Origin: Spirochaetia bacterium
Lineage (GTDB): Bacteria; Spirochaetota; UBA4802; UBA5550
Assembly (NCBI GenBank): GCA_031289575.1
Contig: JAITPE010000115.1
Span: 1-5,697, forward strand
Reading direction: 5' to 3'
Length of the DNA: 5,697 nt
Numbering within the stretch: the first letter of the stretch is position 1; each line of letters starts with the position of its first letter. Shown here piece after piece: positions 1 to 5,622 of the stretch. Under the pieces are notes generated by a model. The model had not been told where the DNA came from. It was given only the letters and a program-made list of their open reading frames with translations, and made no database searches. The position numbers and the translations under genes are program-made.

Positions 1-459
1 GTTCATGAGACCGAACACTCGCTTGAGGTACAGGTGCCTTTTTTGCAGCATACTCTTGGAGATTTTTCCATGGTGCCGCTCATTGTCGGAACAACAGAGG
101 ACAGGACAATGAAAAAAATCGGAGAGTCTCTCGCCGATATAATTGCCTCGGACGGGCGAAGGGTCGGCCTTGTTATATCAACAGATCTCTCGCACTATCA
201 TTCGTATGACGAGGCAAGGAGCATTGACGGCAGATTTATAGACGCGCTGCTCACTATGGACGAGAACAATCTGCGCCGCATGGTAGAGACGCAGGAGGCC
301 GAGGCCTGCGGCATAGGCCCTATTGTTATAGGGCTCATTGCCTGCAAGAAGCTCGGAGCGAACAATGTTCAGGTTCTGCAGTATGCCACATCCGGAGATA
401 CTAACGGCGACAAAAAACAAGTTGTCGGCTACCTGTCCGCGGCTATTCTGGGTGGATGA
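1..459 (+). CDS. amrB: AmmeMemoRadiSam system protein B (MEMO1 family), 3' portion
   Basis: This is the C-terminal 152 residues of a MEMO1-family protein. The frame is open from base 1, so the start lies upstream of the window; an apparent GTG start at 34 falls inside a conserved motif and is not real. Visible family signatures are the EHSLEVQ-PFLQ block at fragment residues 5-16, STDLSHYH (D62, H65), EACGIGPI with C103, and the closing SGDT...VVGYLSAA segment. By analogy with human MEMO1, the Asp/His and Cys positions line the metal-binding pocket; the other pocket histidines would be in the missing N-terminal half. The family resembles extradiol dioxygenases in fold, but its bacterial reaction is not established. 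The stop codon overlaps the amrA start (ATGA), which suggests translational coupling. A radical SAM partner is often nearby in other genomes and might lie upstream. Family assignment is secure; function is not. Confidence 0.93.
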   Translation, partial: VHETEHSLEVQVPFLQHTLGDFSMVPLIVGTTEDRTMKKIGESLADIIASDGRRVGLVISTDLSHYHSYDEARSIDGRFIDALLTMDENNLRRMVETQEAEACGIGPIVIGLIACKKLGANNVQVLQYATSGDTNGDKKQVVGYLSAAILGG

Positions 460-1073
460 TGATTGAGCTTGACGAAAAACAGCAGGCTTCTCTGCTTTTG
501 CTCGCAAGACAAACAATAGCGGAAAAGCTTAGCCTCCCGACAGGATGTCGCAGTGCGGAGCGTGCACACGATGTGCAAAAAACGCGGAGCCTCCCGACAG
601 ACATCCTGCCGGGCTTCGATGACTCAATATACGCCGAAAAATGCGGAGCCTTTGTAACGCTGCACCAAAGAGGAGAACTGCGCGGCTGTATAGGGTACAT
701 CGAGGGGGTGAAGACAATTCCGGAGACTGTAATGGAAATGGCTCTCTCCGCGGCTTTCAAAGATCCCAGATTTCCTCCTTTAAAAAAGGAGGAATATGAT
801 TCTATAGACCTTGAGATATCCATACTTTCCCCTATTGAGGAAGTCACCGATTTATCCGGCATAGTGGTAGGCAGGGATGGACTCATTGTTTCCCGCGGAT
901 ACAACAGAGGGCTTCTTTTACCGCAGGTCGCTTCGGAATACGGCTGGGACAGGGAGACATTTCTCCGGCACACCTGCCGAAAGGCCGGACTCCCGCCGGA
1001 CGCGTGGAAAGATCCTTCCACGAGAATAGAAAAATTTTCAGCACAAGTTTTTGGAGAAAAGGAAAATGAATAG
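456..1073 (+). CDS. amrA: AmmeMemoRadiSam system protein A (AMMECR1 family)
   Basis: The 205-residue product is a cytoplasmic AMMECR1-domain protein. Family blocks are CGAFVTL (63-69), the hallmark LRGCIGY (75-81), the SAAFKDPRFPPL segment (98-109), LEISILSP (119-126), and LLPQVASEYGWDRETFL (154-170) followed by the C-terminal KAGLPPDAW block. The start is ATG 456, overlapping the amrB stop; ATG 459 is equally possible, because the only SD-like bases (GGTGG) abut the first ATG, so coupling to amrB probably drives initiation. Homologues are implicated, without a settled reaction, in a conserved partnership with MEMO1-like and radical SAM proteins. The oddity is an extra stretch of about 19 residues (roughly 26-44) between the N-terminal helix and the CGAFVTL strand. 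It carries a repeated SLPT motif and comes from a palindromic 57-bp insertion. The core motifs are intact, so the protein may still be functional. Confidence 0.95.
   Translation: MMIELDEKQQASLLLLARQTIAEKLSLPTGCRSAERAHDVQKTRSLPTDILPGFDDSIYAEKCGAFVTLHQRGELRGCIGYIEGVKTIPETVMEMALSAAFKDPRFPPLKKEEYDSIDLEISILSPIEEVTDLSGIVVGRDGLIVSRGYNRGLLLPQVASEYGWDRETFLRHTCRKAGLPPDAWKDPSTRIEKFSAQVFGEKENE
531..613. repeat. 57-bp in-frame palindromic insertion inside amrA
   Basis: A 13-bp direct repeat, AGCCTCCCGACAG, occurs at 531-543 and 588-600, exactly 57 bp (19 codons) apart. The same region forms a long inverted repeat: 536-549 (CCCGACAGGATGTC) matches the reverse complement of 600-613 in 13 of 14 positions. 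Near its centre is a perfect 6-bp hairpin with a 3-nt loop (TGCACA at 563-568, TGTGCA at 572-577). GCGGAGC also recurs at 555-561 and 584-590. The encoded peptide repeats SLPT and adds residues that AMMECR1 proteins normally lack, by recollection of the family. Taken together this looks like a small palindromic element, or a slippage product, inserted in frame. Whether it is dispersed in the genome cannot be told from one copy. Confidence 0.65.
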
Positions 1074-1509
1074 GCACAAAGGGAAAATAGCGGCTATGGC
1101 AATACTTCTCTTCTTTTTTGCGGCCTGCAAAAAAGAAGAGAAATTTGCTGAGCCCGGTATTATTTTGAATAAATGGAGCGCTGCCGCCGAAACGTTTGAT
1201 TACGAATCGTATAAAAAATGTGAGGCGTATCCGCTTGAAAAAGATGTCTTTCATGAGAAGTTCAAAGATGTTTATTTTTCAAAAATAAACGTGACAAAAA
1301 TAGAGGATCTCAGGGAGAAAGACATTAAGACCGATTTTGCCGGAGATTCTTTCATAAAGCGAAATGTTTTTTTCGAATGCGTCGAAATCGACCGGGCTAC
1401 TAAAAAAGAGGTGCAGTTAGTAAAGGGCGAGGTCTTCTTCATAAAGTTCAAAGGCAGCCGCGCTGACGAAGGCTGGCTTATGTCGAACAAGACAATTGTG
1501 AGATTTTAA
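1066..1509 (+). CDS. Small putative lipoprotein of unknown function
   Basis: The 147-residue product starts with a lipoprotein signal peptide: a basic N-terminus (MNRHKGK), a hydrophobic core around residues 8-18, and lipobox FAAC with acceptor Cys21, followed by KKEE. The ATG at 1066 is preferred over an in-frame TTG at 1051 because it gives a short, clean signal peptide and has GGAG at 1053-1056 as SD. It overlaps the end of amrA by 8 bp. The mature part is charged, with alternating helical and strand-like stretches and a closing EGWLMSNK...VRF strand. That pattern recalls small NTF2-like or DUF4878-type lipoprotein domains, but the resemblance is weak and no catalytic motif is visible. It sits directly upstream of the LolC/LolD genes, so it is a plausible client of that exporter. 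The acidic KKEE after Cys does not clearly predict inner or outer membrane in a non-enterobacterium. Confidence 0.85.
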   Translation: MNRHKGKIAAMAILLFFFAACKKEEKFAEPGIILNKWSAAAETFDYESYKKCEAYPLEKDVFHEKFKDVYFSKINVTKIEDLREKDIKTDFAGDSFIKRNVFFECVEIDRATKKEVQLVKGEVFFIKFKGSRADEGWLMSNKTIVRF

Positions 1510-1523
1510 CATCCCCGCATAAT
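1496..1523 (+). promoter_or_regulatory. Possible promoter for lolC-lolD
   Basis: A -35-like TTGTGA (1496-1501, 4 of 6) is separated by 16 bp from a -10-like CATAAT (1518-1523, 5 of 6). It straddles the end of the small lipoprotein gene. The only real gap in the five-gene run follows (1510-1552), so a secondary start for lolC-lolD is plausible. Read-through from upstream is equally possible, since no terminator hairpin is seen in the gap. Confidence 0.3.
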
Positions 1524-1552
1524 CTTGCTATCTTACTTTACAGGAAATTATT

Positions 1553-2896
1553 ATGTTCCGATTGTACGAATTCTTTATAGGATTCCGCTATTTAAAATCG
1601 AAAAAGACTCAGGGATTCATATCTTTTAACACTTTTTTATCGGTTCTGATCGTGTGGATAGGAGTCTTCATACTCATACTGGTGATCTCGGTAATGAACG
1701 GCTTCCAGGCGCAGATAAAGGATAAAATTCTTGATTTCGATTCGCACATAACCGTAAGCAACGCGTATGGTTCTCGGGACGGGAGCTCTATTTACGGCTA
1801 TCAAAGTCTTGTTGAAAAAATAGGAGAGATCGATGGAATAAGCAGCGTCTCTCCTTTTATTCAGGGACAAGCGCTTTTCAGGTTTAGAACCCGCATAAAC
1901 TATGTTATGATACGCGGAATAGGCTCAAAGGATAACATCCCCAAAGAGGTGGTGAAATTTATCACAAGGGGCGGCGAGTCCTTTGCCTTAGAGAGGGGTA
2001 TTTATATCGGTGAGGAATTGGCATACGGTTATAATATTAATATAGGGCAGGTTGTGGAACTCATAGTGCCCAAGGGCAGGCTCTTCGCTCAGGAAGGGAT
2101 GGTTCCGGGACTGGGCCGTTTCAAGGTTCTTGGTTTTTTTAAAACAGGCTACTATGATTTTGATACAAAGCTGGTGGTCATGAGCCTGCACGACGCGCAG
2201 CAGCTCTATGAGGTGGGCAATGTCGCCTGGGGAATAGGCATCAAAGTAAAGGATGTCTATAATGATCTCGACCGCATATCGAACTCGCTGCAGGCTCATG
2301 TCGGTTTCAGCTATGTAACCGTAACGGCTGAGGAAAAAAATCAAAATCTCTTTTACGCGCTTAAACTTGAAAAGCTCATTATGATGATAATTCTCTTTCT
2401 TGTAATAGTCTCGGCCGGATTTACAATCATGGGAACCATCGTTATGGTTGTTATGGAAAAACGAAAATCCATAGGAATACTTAAATCCATGGGCGCAAGC
2501 CCCAATTCAATAATGGTGATATTCATTCTTGAAGGCTTTCTCATAGGAGTTACGGGAACGCTCATAGGCGTCATCACCGGCCTTGCGGCTTCGCTCAATC
2601 TTGAGGCTATCATCCGCAGTGTGGAAAGTTTTATTAACGCGATAGGCGCAAAAATCTATGGGATGATTGATTTCGTAAGCGAATTAATTTCGGGGGCGCC
2701 TCGCATGGGGGTGTTTTACGATGTGAACCTTGTCCCAAAGCATGTTTATTACATAGATACCATACCGACAGAGGTAAGCCCCGACTTTATAGTCTTCATA
2801 GCCGTTTTTGCCGTATTTCTCGCTACGGTAGCCGCTATATTTCCGGCCTGGCACGCGTCGCGTCAAAATCCGGTTGAAACAATCAGGTACGAATAG
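1553..2896 (+). CDS. lolC: Lipoprotein-releasing ABC transporter permease, LolC/LolE family
   Basis: This 447-residue inner-membrane permease works with LolD to extract lipoproteins and pass them towards the outer membrane. The order is diagnostic: an N-terminal amphipathic FIGFRYLKSKK segment, TM1 at about 28-48 ending in VMNGF, a large periplasmic domain (about 50-270), TM2 (275-301), the cytoplasmic coupling segment EKRKSIGILKSMGAS (302-316), TM3 (320-347), TM4 (411-432), and a terminal ASRQNPVETIRYE. The ATG at 1553 has AGGA about 8 nt upstream. At 447 residues it is longer than the usual 400-415; most of the excess is an insert of about 25 residues between TM3 and the conserved YYIDTIP (about 353-397). 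Only one permease gene is adjacent to lolD, so the transporter may be a homodimer, or a LolE partner lies elsewhere. lolD follows after 8 bp. Confidence 0.95.
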   Translation: MFRLYEFFIGFRYLKSKKTQGFISFNTFLSVLIVWIGVFILILVISVMNGFQAQIKDKILDFDSHITVSNAYGSRDGSSIYGYQSLVEKIGEIDGISSVSPFIQGQALFRFRTRINYVMIRGIGSKDNIPKEVVKFITRGGESFALERGIYIGEELAYGYNINIGQVVELIVPKGRLFAQEGMVPGLGRFKVLGFFKTGYYDFDTKLVVMSLHDAQQLYEVGNVAWGIGIKVKDVYNDLDRISNSLQAHVGFSYVTVTAEEKNQNLFYALKLEKLIMMIILFLVIVSAGFTIMGTIVMVVMEKRKSIGILKSMGASPNSIMVIFILEGFLIGVTGTLIGVITGLAASLNLEAIIRSVESFINAIGAKIYGMIDFVSELISGAPRMGVFYDVNLVPKHVYYIDTIPTEVSPDFIVFIAVFAVFLATVAAIFPAWHASRQNPVETIRYE

Positions 2897-2904
2897 GAGC
2901 CGGC

Positions 2905-3588
2905 ATGGAAAGAGAAATCATCATAAGCGCGGAAAATATAGAAAAGATGTATGGCTTCGGTACAAGCGCCTTAAGGGTTCTGAAAGGAGTTTCCCTTGAG
3001 ATAGAGCGCGGTGAAATTGTTTCTATTGTGGGGCCTTCGGGGGCGGGAAAATCAACGATGCTCAATCTTATGGGCTGCCTTGACGGCTTTCAGAACGGAG
3101 CCTTAAAAATTCTTGGAACGGATGTGGCCGGTATGTCGGTTGAAAGGCTTTCCGGTTTCCGCGGAGCTCACATAGGATTTATCTTTCAACTGCACAATCT
3201 TTTGCCCGAGTTTACGGCTCTTGAAAATCTGATGATGCCGCTGTTGATAAGGCGGGAAAAAAAATCATCCGCCAGAGAAAAAGCCGGGTCGCTTCTTGAA
3301 CGTTTCAAGCTCGCCGACAGAATGCACCATAAACCGGCAGAACTCTCCGGAGGAGAGTGTCAGCGCGTTGCCGTTGCAAGGGCCGTGATCGGAAGGCCGG
3401 ATATTATTTTGGCTGATGAGCCCACAGGCAGCCTTGACCGCGAAAATTCCGATATACTCACCGATTTTTTGATTCAACTCGGAGAGGAGTACCAATCGAC
3501 GATTGTGATTGTTACGCATGACATGAGCATCGCGTCAAAGACCGGAAGAATTATATCGATCATTGACGGAAAAATACAGCAGAGCTAA
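2905..3588 (+). CDS. lolD: Lipoprotein-releasing ABC transporter ATP-binding protein LolD
   Basis: The 227-residue ATPase powers the adjacent LolC-type permease. All nucleotide-binding motifs are intact: Walker A GPSGAGKST (43-51), Q-loop GFIFQ (Q95) followed by the LolD/MacB-like HNLLPEFTALENLMMPL, signature LSGGE (147-151), Walker B IILADE (167-172) with EPTGSLD D-loop, and H-loop His205 in VTHD. Length is standard for the family. The ATG at 2905 has a strong SD, AGGAG at 2895-2899, which overlaps the lolC stop and indicates co-translation. The signature reads GGECQR where GGEQQR is usual, a mild substitution. The stop codon overlaps that of the convergent YchF-like gene by 4 bp. LolD, MacB and FtsE-type ATPases are close relatives; the LolC-type permease next door decides the assignment. 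Confidence 0.95.
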   Translation: MEREIIISAENIEKMYGFGTSALRVLKGVSLEIERGEIVSIVGPSGAGKSTMLNLMGCLDGFQNGALKILGTDVAGMSVERLSGFRGAHIGFIFQLHNLLPEFTALENLMMPLLIRREKKSSAREKAGSLLERFKLADRMHHKPAELSGGECQRVAVARAVIGRPDIILADEPTGSLDRENSDILTDFLIQLGEEYQSTIVIVTHDMSIASKTGRIISIIDGKIQQS

Positions 3589-4643
3589 ACATTGAACCGG
3601 AAATTTATTATGTCGCCGTCCTCAACCGTGTAGTCCTTGCCCATTATGTGAAACTTTCCGGCTTTCTTGACTCCGTCTTCTGTTTCAAATTCAATAAGGT
3701 CGGCGTATTTCATGATTTCGGCCCTTATGAATCCGCGCTGAATGTCGGTATGAATTGCTCCGGCTGCTTCCGGCGCGGAAGAACCGCGCCGAATCAGCCA
3801 CTGCCGAACCTCGTCCTTGCCAACCGTAAAAAATGAAATCAGGCCGAGCGCCTTCATCGAAAGAGAGGAAAGGAGCACAAGGGCCGATTCGGTTATTCCC
3901 GAATCGGCCATGAATTCGCGCTGTTCTTCCGCGCTGTCGAGTTTAGATATCTCCCATTCAAGCTGTACAGGAATGCTCACGCTGTCCATGCCCGCGGCCG
4001 CGCATAATTTTTCGACCGCGTCATCCGTTTTGGTTTCGGCATCCGCTGTGTTGAGCGCTATGAGAATCGGCTTCCTTGTCAAAAATGGGTAGCTTGCGAT
4101 TGCCTTGGATTCCTCGTCGGATATTACGGCGCCTCGAAGCGGCGCGCCCGCTTCGAGGCGCTCACGGAAGCGCGCCAAAAGTTTTTCCTCTTCATGAAGG
4201 CGTTTTTCGTCGCGCGCCCGGAGGTCTTTTGCTATGCGCTCCATTCTTTTTTCTATAAAGATGAGGTCGTGCAGGAGCAGCTCCGCGTTCATGTTTTCGA
4301 TGTCGCGCGATGGATTCACCGAGCCGTTCACATGGTATACCGAGCTTGAGCTGAAGGCGCGCACCACATGGCAGAGCGCGTCAACATCCGCGATATCCCT
4401 GAAGATGTCTTTTTCGGCGGCGGAGCTTGTCTCGAATCCCGGAAGCAGGCTCAAGTCGATACGGGCGCGCACCTCTTTTTTCGGCAGATACATTGATACA
4501 AGAGACTCAAAGCGCGGATCTTTTATTTCGGCAACCCCGGCCGCCGCTTTTTGCTTATCGGCGGATAGAGCGACGGAGCCGGTGAGGAGTTCGAAGAGAA
4601 GTTTTTTCCCGGTCTGAGGAAGGCCGATGATGCCAAGTTTCAT
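3585..4643 (-). CDS. YchF-like protein (DUF933/TGS) with a degenerate GTPase domain
   Basis: The 352-residue product aligns along its length with YchF/OLA1, the translation-associated ATPase/GTPase of the Obg family. Conserved segments include DPRFESL (42-48), CHVVRAF (91-97), VNPSRDIENMNAELLLHDL (99-127 region), a helical hairpin (about 128-185), SYPFLTRKP, and a strong C-terminal TGS/DUF933 domain (about 270-352: FFTVGKDEVRQW, SSAPEAAGAIHTDIQRGFIRAE, GKDYTVEDGDIINFRFNV). The nucleotide site has decayed. The P-loop reads GLPQTGKK (7-14) with Lys where Ser/Thr should coordinate Mg; the switch I Thr region is replaced by AAAGVAEI; the G3 block DIAGLVKGAS...GLGN is reduced to LSLLPGFETSS; and NxxE is only LNTAD. 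Start ATG 4643 has SD GAGG at 4653-4656, complement strand. It is probably a paralogue of a standard YchF encoded elsewhere, with a binding or regulatory role. Confidence 0.88.
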   Translation of the reverse strand: MKLGIIGLPQTGKKLLFELLTGSVALSADKQKAAAGVAEIKDPRFESLVSMYLPKKEVRARIDLSLLPGFETSSAAEKDIFRDIADVDALCHVVRAFSSSSVYHVNGSVNPSRDIENMNAELLLHDLIFIEKRMERIAKDLRARDEKRLHEEEKLLARFRERLEAGAPLRGAVISDEESKAIASYPFLTRKPILIALNTADAETKTDDAVEKLCAAAGMDSVSIPVQLEWEISKLDSAEEQREFMADSGITESALVLLSSLSMKALGLISFFTVGKDEVRQWLIRRGSSAPEAAGAIHTDIQRGFIRAEIMKYADLIEFETEDGVKKAGKFHIMGKDYTVEDGDIINFRFNV

Positions 4644-4652
4644 TATTTATTA

Positions 4653-4677
4653 CCTCTGTACCAAAGAGAAACAGAGG
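4653..4677 (-). promoter_or_regulatory. Hairpin covering the SD of the YchF-like gene
   Basis: CCTCTGT (4653-4659) and ACAGAGG (4671-4677) form a perfect 7-bp inverted repeat with an 11-nt loop. On the minus-strand transcript the 3' arm ACAGAGG contains the SD bases AGAGG, which end about 9 nt before the ATG. Folding would therefore hide the ribosome site and could limit translation. On the plus strand no T-run follows closely, so a terminator is less likely. Confidence 0.4.
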
Positions 4678-4701
4678 GGCTTCTTTTATCAAGTTTTTTT
4701 A

Positions 4702-4730
4702 TTGACTAAAGCTATGGATTATGTGATTAT
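4702..4730 (+). promoter_or_regulatory. Sigma-70-type promoter upstream of the MORN lipoprotein gene
   Basis: TTGACT (4702-4707, 5 of 6 to the -35 consensus) and GATTAT (4725-4730, 4 of 6 to the -10) are separated by exactly 17 bp and preceded by a T-rich stretch (about 4694-4700). Transcription would begin near 4737, giving a leader of about 86 nt before the ATG at 4823. The -10 sits in an imperfect dyad, GGATTAT-GTG-ATTATCC (4716-4732), which could be an operator or chance. Confidence 0.5.
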
Positions 4731-4736
4731 CCAAGT

Positions 4737-4815
4737 CCTCCGTAGAAAAAATTTCCTTGACAAGAATATTTTTCAGTGTCAAACCTGCCAAAAAGACAAA
4801 AAGATTCTTCGGAGG
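4737..4815 (+). promoter_or_regulatory. Possible structured leader with anti-SD segment
   Basis: CCTCCG (4737-4742), at the predicted transcript 5' end, is the exact complement of CGGAGG (4810-4815), which contains the SD of the MORN lipoprotein gene. AAGAAT (4762-4767) can pair with the adjacent ATTCTT (4804-4809), lengthening that helix. A competing pairing is TTGACA (4757-4762) with TGTCAA (4777-4782). The arms are short, so chance is a real alternative. Confidence 0.3.
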
Positions 4816-4822
4816 TTTATCA

Positions 4823-5476
4823 ATGAATTATTTGTTTCTCACGCTTCTGTCAATAGTGTGCCTTTTTTGTTTCTCGTGCAAAGAGAGCCCTACCGATCCA
4901 ACCGATAAGCATGAATCGGCGGAAACCACGCTTGCCGCTGTAAACGAGGCGAAATGCGTCTCCGGCGACTGTGTGAACGGTACCGGCGTTATGCTGTACC
5001 CTGACGGTACAAAATACTCGGGCGAATTTAAAAATTCCAAAAAAGACGGAAACGGAAGCATGGCATGGCCGAACGGTAAAAACTACGAAGCGCACTGGAT
5101 TGCCGATGTGATAGACGGACAGGCGAACATGGCATTCCCCGACGGTAAAAAATATACCGGCGCTATAAAAGACGGCAAGGCAAACGGTCAGGGAACCATG
5201 ACATGGCCCGACGGCAAAAGATATACCGGCACTGTAAAAGACGACAAGGTAAACGGACAGGGAACCATGATTTGGCCCGACGGCAAAAAGTACACAGGAA
5301 CTGTAATCAATGAACTTCCCAACGGCTATGGAAGCATGACATGGCCCGCCGGTTACGGAAAGACTAAATTTACCGGCACATGGCGCAATGGAGAAATGCA
5401 CGGCAAAGGACTTATGATATACGATAACGGATCCCAGCACGAAGGCGAGTGGACAGACGGCAAGATAAGCGGTTGA
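4823..5476 (+). CDS. MORN-repeat putative lipoprotein
   Basis: The 217-residue product has a short signal peptide (1-18) and a probable lipid-acceptor Cys19 (LFCFSC, a relaxed lipobox), then a polar linker (KESPTDPTDKHESAE) and an array of MORN repeats to the end. Anchor aromatics Y65, Y88, Y111, Y134, Y157, F183 and H206 are 23 residues apart, except a 26-residue step between Y157 and F183. The unit preceding Y65 carries CVSGDCVNGTG, the Cys-x4-Cys motif I recognise at the head of many bacterial MORN arrays. The second unit is worn (YEAHW, GQANM instead of GxG). The ATG at 4823 is chosen because GGAGG at 4811-4815 is well placed and the signal peptide starts there; an in-frame TTG at 4757 gives a poor N-terminus. 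MORN arrays form elongated beta-hairpin solenoids that bind proteins or lipids; no enzymatic domain is present. It is likely an envelope-surface or periplasmic binding protein. Confidence 0.9.
   Translation: MNYLFLTLLSIVCLFCFSCKESPTDPTDKHESAETTLAAVNEAKCVSGDCVNGTGVMLYPDGTKYSGEFKNSKKDGNGSMAWPNGKNYEAHWIADVIDGQANMAFPDGKKYTGAIKDGKANGQGTMTWPDGKRYTGTVKDDKVNGQGTMIWPDGKKYTGTVINELPNGYGSMTWPAGYGKTKFTGTWRNGEMHGKGLMIYDNGSQHEGEWTDGKISG
5153..5290 (+). repeat. Two near-identical 69-bp MORN units in tandem
   Basis: Bases 5153-5221 and 5222-5290 encode residues 111-133 and 134-156. By direct comparison they match at 60 of 69 positions, and several differences are at third positions or are conservative. The other units share only the MORN consensus. 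This points to a relatively recent in-frame duplication of one unit and makes the array prone to copy-number change. Confidence 0.85.
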
Positions 5477-5532
5477 AAATAATGTCTTTCACAATTTTTT
5501 TATTTATTAAGGCACCGATAAGACATAACCGA

Positions 5533-5538
5533 TATAAT
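5533..5538 (+). promoter_or_regulatory. Candidate -10 box for the recombinase gene
   Basis: A perfect TATAAT lies in the 146-bp AT-rich spacer (5477-5622) between the MORN gene and the recombinase start. No convincing -35 is found 16-18 bp upstream and there is no extended -10, so the match could be chance in AT-rich DNA. Just downstream is a tandem heptamer, ATTAATG twice (5537-5550). The spacer otherwise holds a 7-bp inverted repeat (5482-5488 with 5520-5526) and no RNA gene that I can see. Confidence 0.25.
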
Positions 5539-5593
5539 TAATGATTAATGAAGTTAAGCTTACCTGGTAATAAAGTAAATATAGAAAGAGGAG

Positions 5594-5621
5594 TGGGATA
5601 GTACTACTGGAGGGTATCCCA
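5594..5621 (+). promoter_or_regulatory. Hairpin framing the SD of the recombinase gene
   Basis: TGGGATA (5594-5600) and TATCCCA (5615-5621) form a perfect 7-bp stem with a 14-nt loop. The loop ends with the strong SD GGAGGG (5609-5614), and the GTG start begins one base after the stem at 5623. The SD would be displayed in the loop, not buried in the stem, so this may tune initiation or place the SD close to the GTG. Confidence 0.4.
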
Positions 5622-5622
5622 A

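Noticed and set aside
34..36. GTG at 34 as the start of the first gene
   Set aside because: The frame is open back to base 1 and encodes the conserved HETEHSLEVQ motif upstream, so the gene is cut by the window edge.
443..1021. 192-codon open frame on the minus strand opposite amrA
   Set aside because: It is antisense to a clear AMMECR1 gene and its translation has no recognisable motif; it is a shadow of the coding frame.
1051..1065. TTG start for the small lipoprotein gene
   Set aside because: ATG at 1066 gives a standard signal peptide and has an SD; the TTG adds five charged residues and lacks a better SD.
4234..4617. 127-codon plus-strand frame inside the YchF-like gene
   Set aside because: It is antisense to a protein with a full-length family match, and its Ser/Arg-rich translation is typical of shadow frames.
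4757..4822. TTG-initiated 22-codon extension of the MORN lipoprotein
   Set aside because: It would bury the signal peptide, lacks an SD, and the ATG at 4823 has a well-placed GGAGG.
4627..4908. 93-codon plus-strand frame across the intergenic region
   Set aside because: It spans the promoter and leader and overlaps the MORN gene out of frame, with no family features.
4850..5440. 196-codon minus-strand frame opposite the MORN gene
   Set aside because: A repetitive coding sequence keeps the opposite frame open; the apparent repeats mirror the MORN units.
5015..5440. 69-bp periodicity as a possible CRISPR or satellite array
   Set aside because: The period is three times 23 codons and each unit encodes a MORN motif; there are no conserved repeats separated by unique spacers.
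5474..5501. Intrinsic terminator after the MORN gene
   Set aside because: There is a T-run (5495-5501), but the preceding stem (TGAAA/TTTCA) is only 5 bp and AU-rich, too weak to call.
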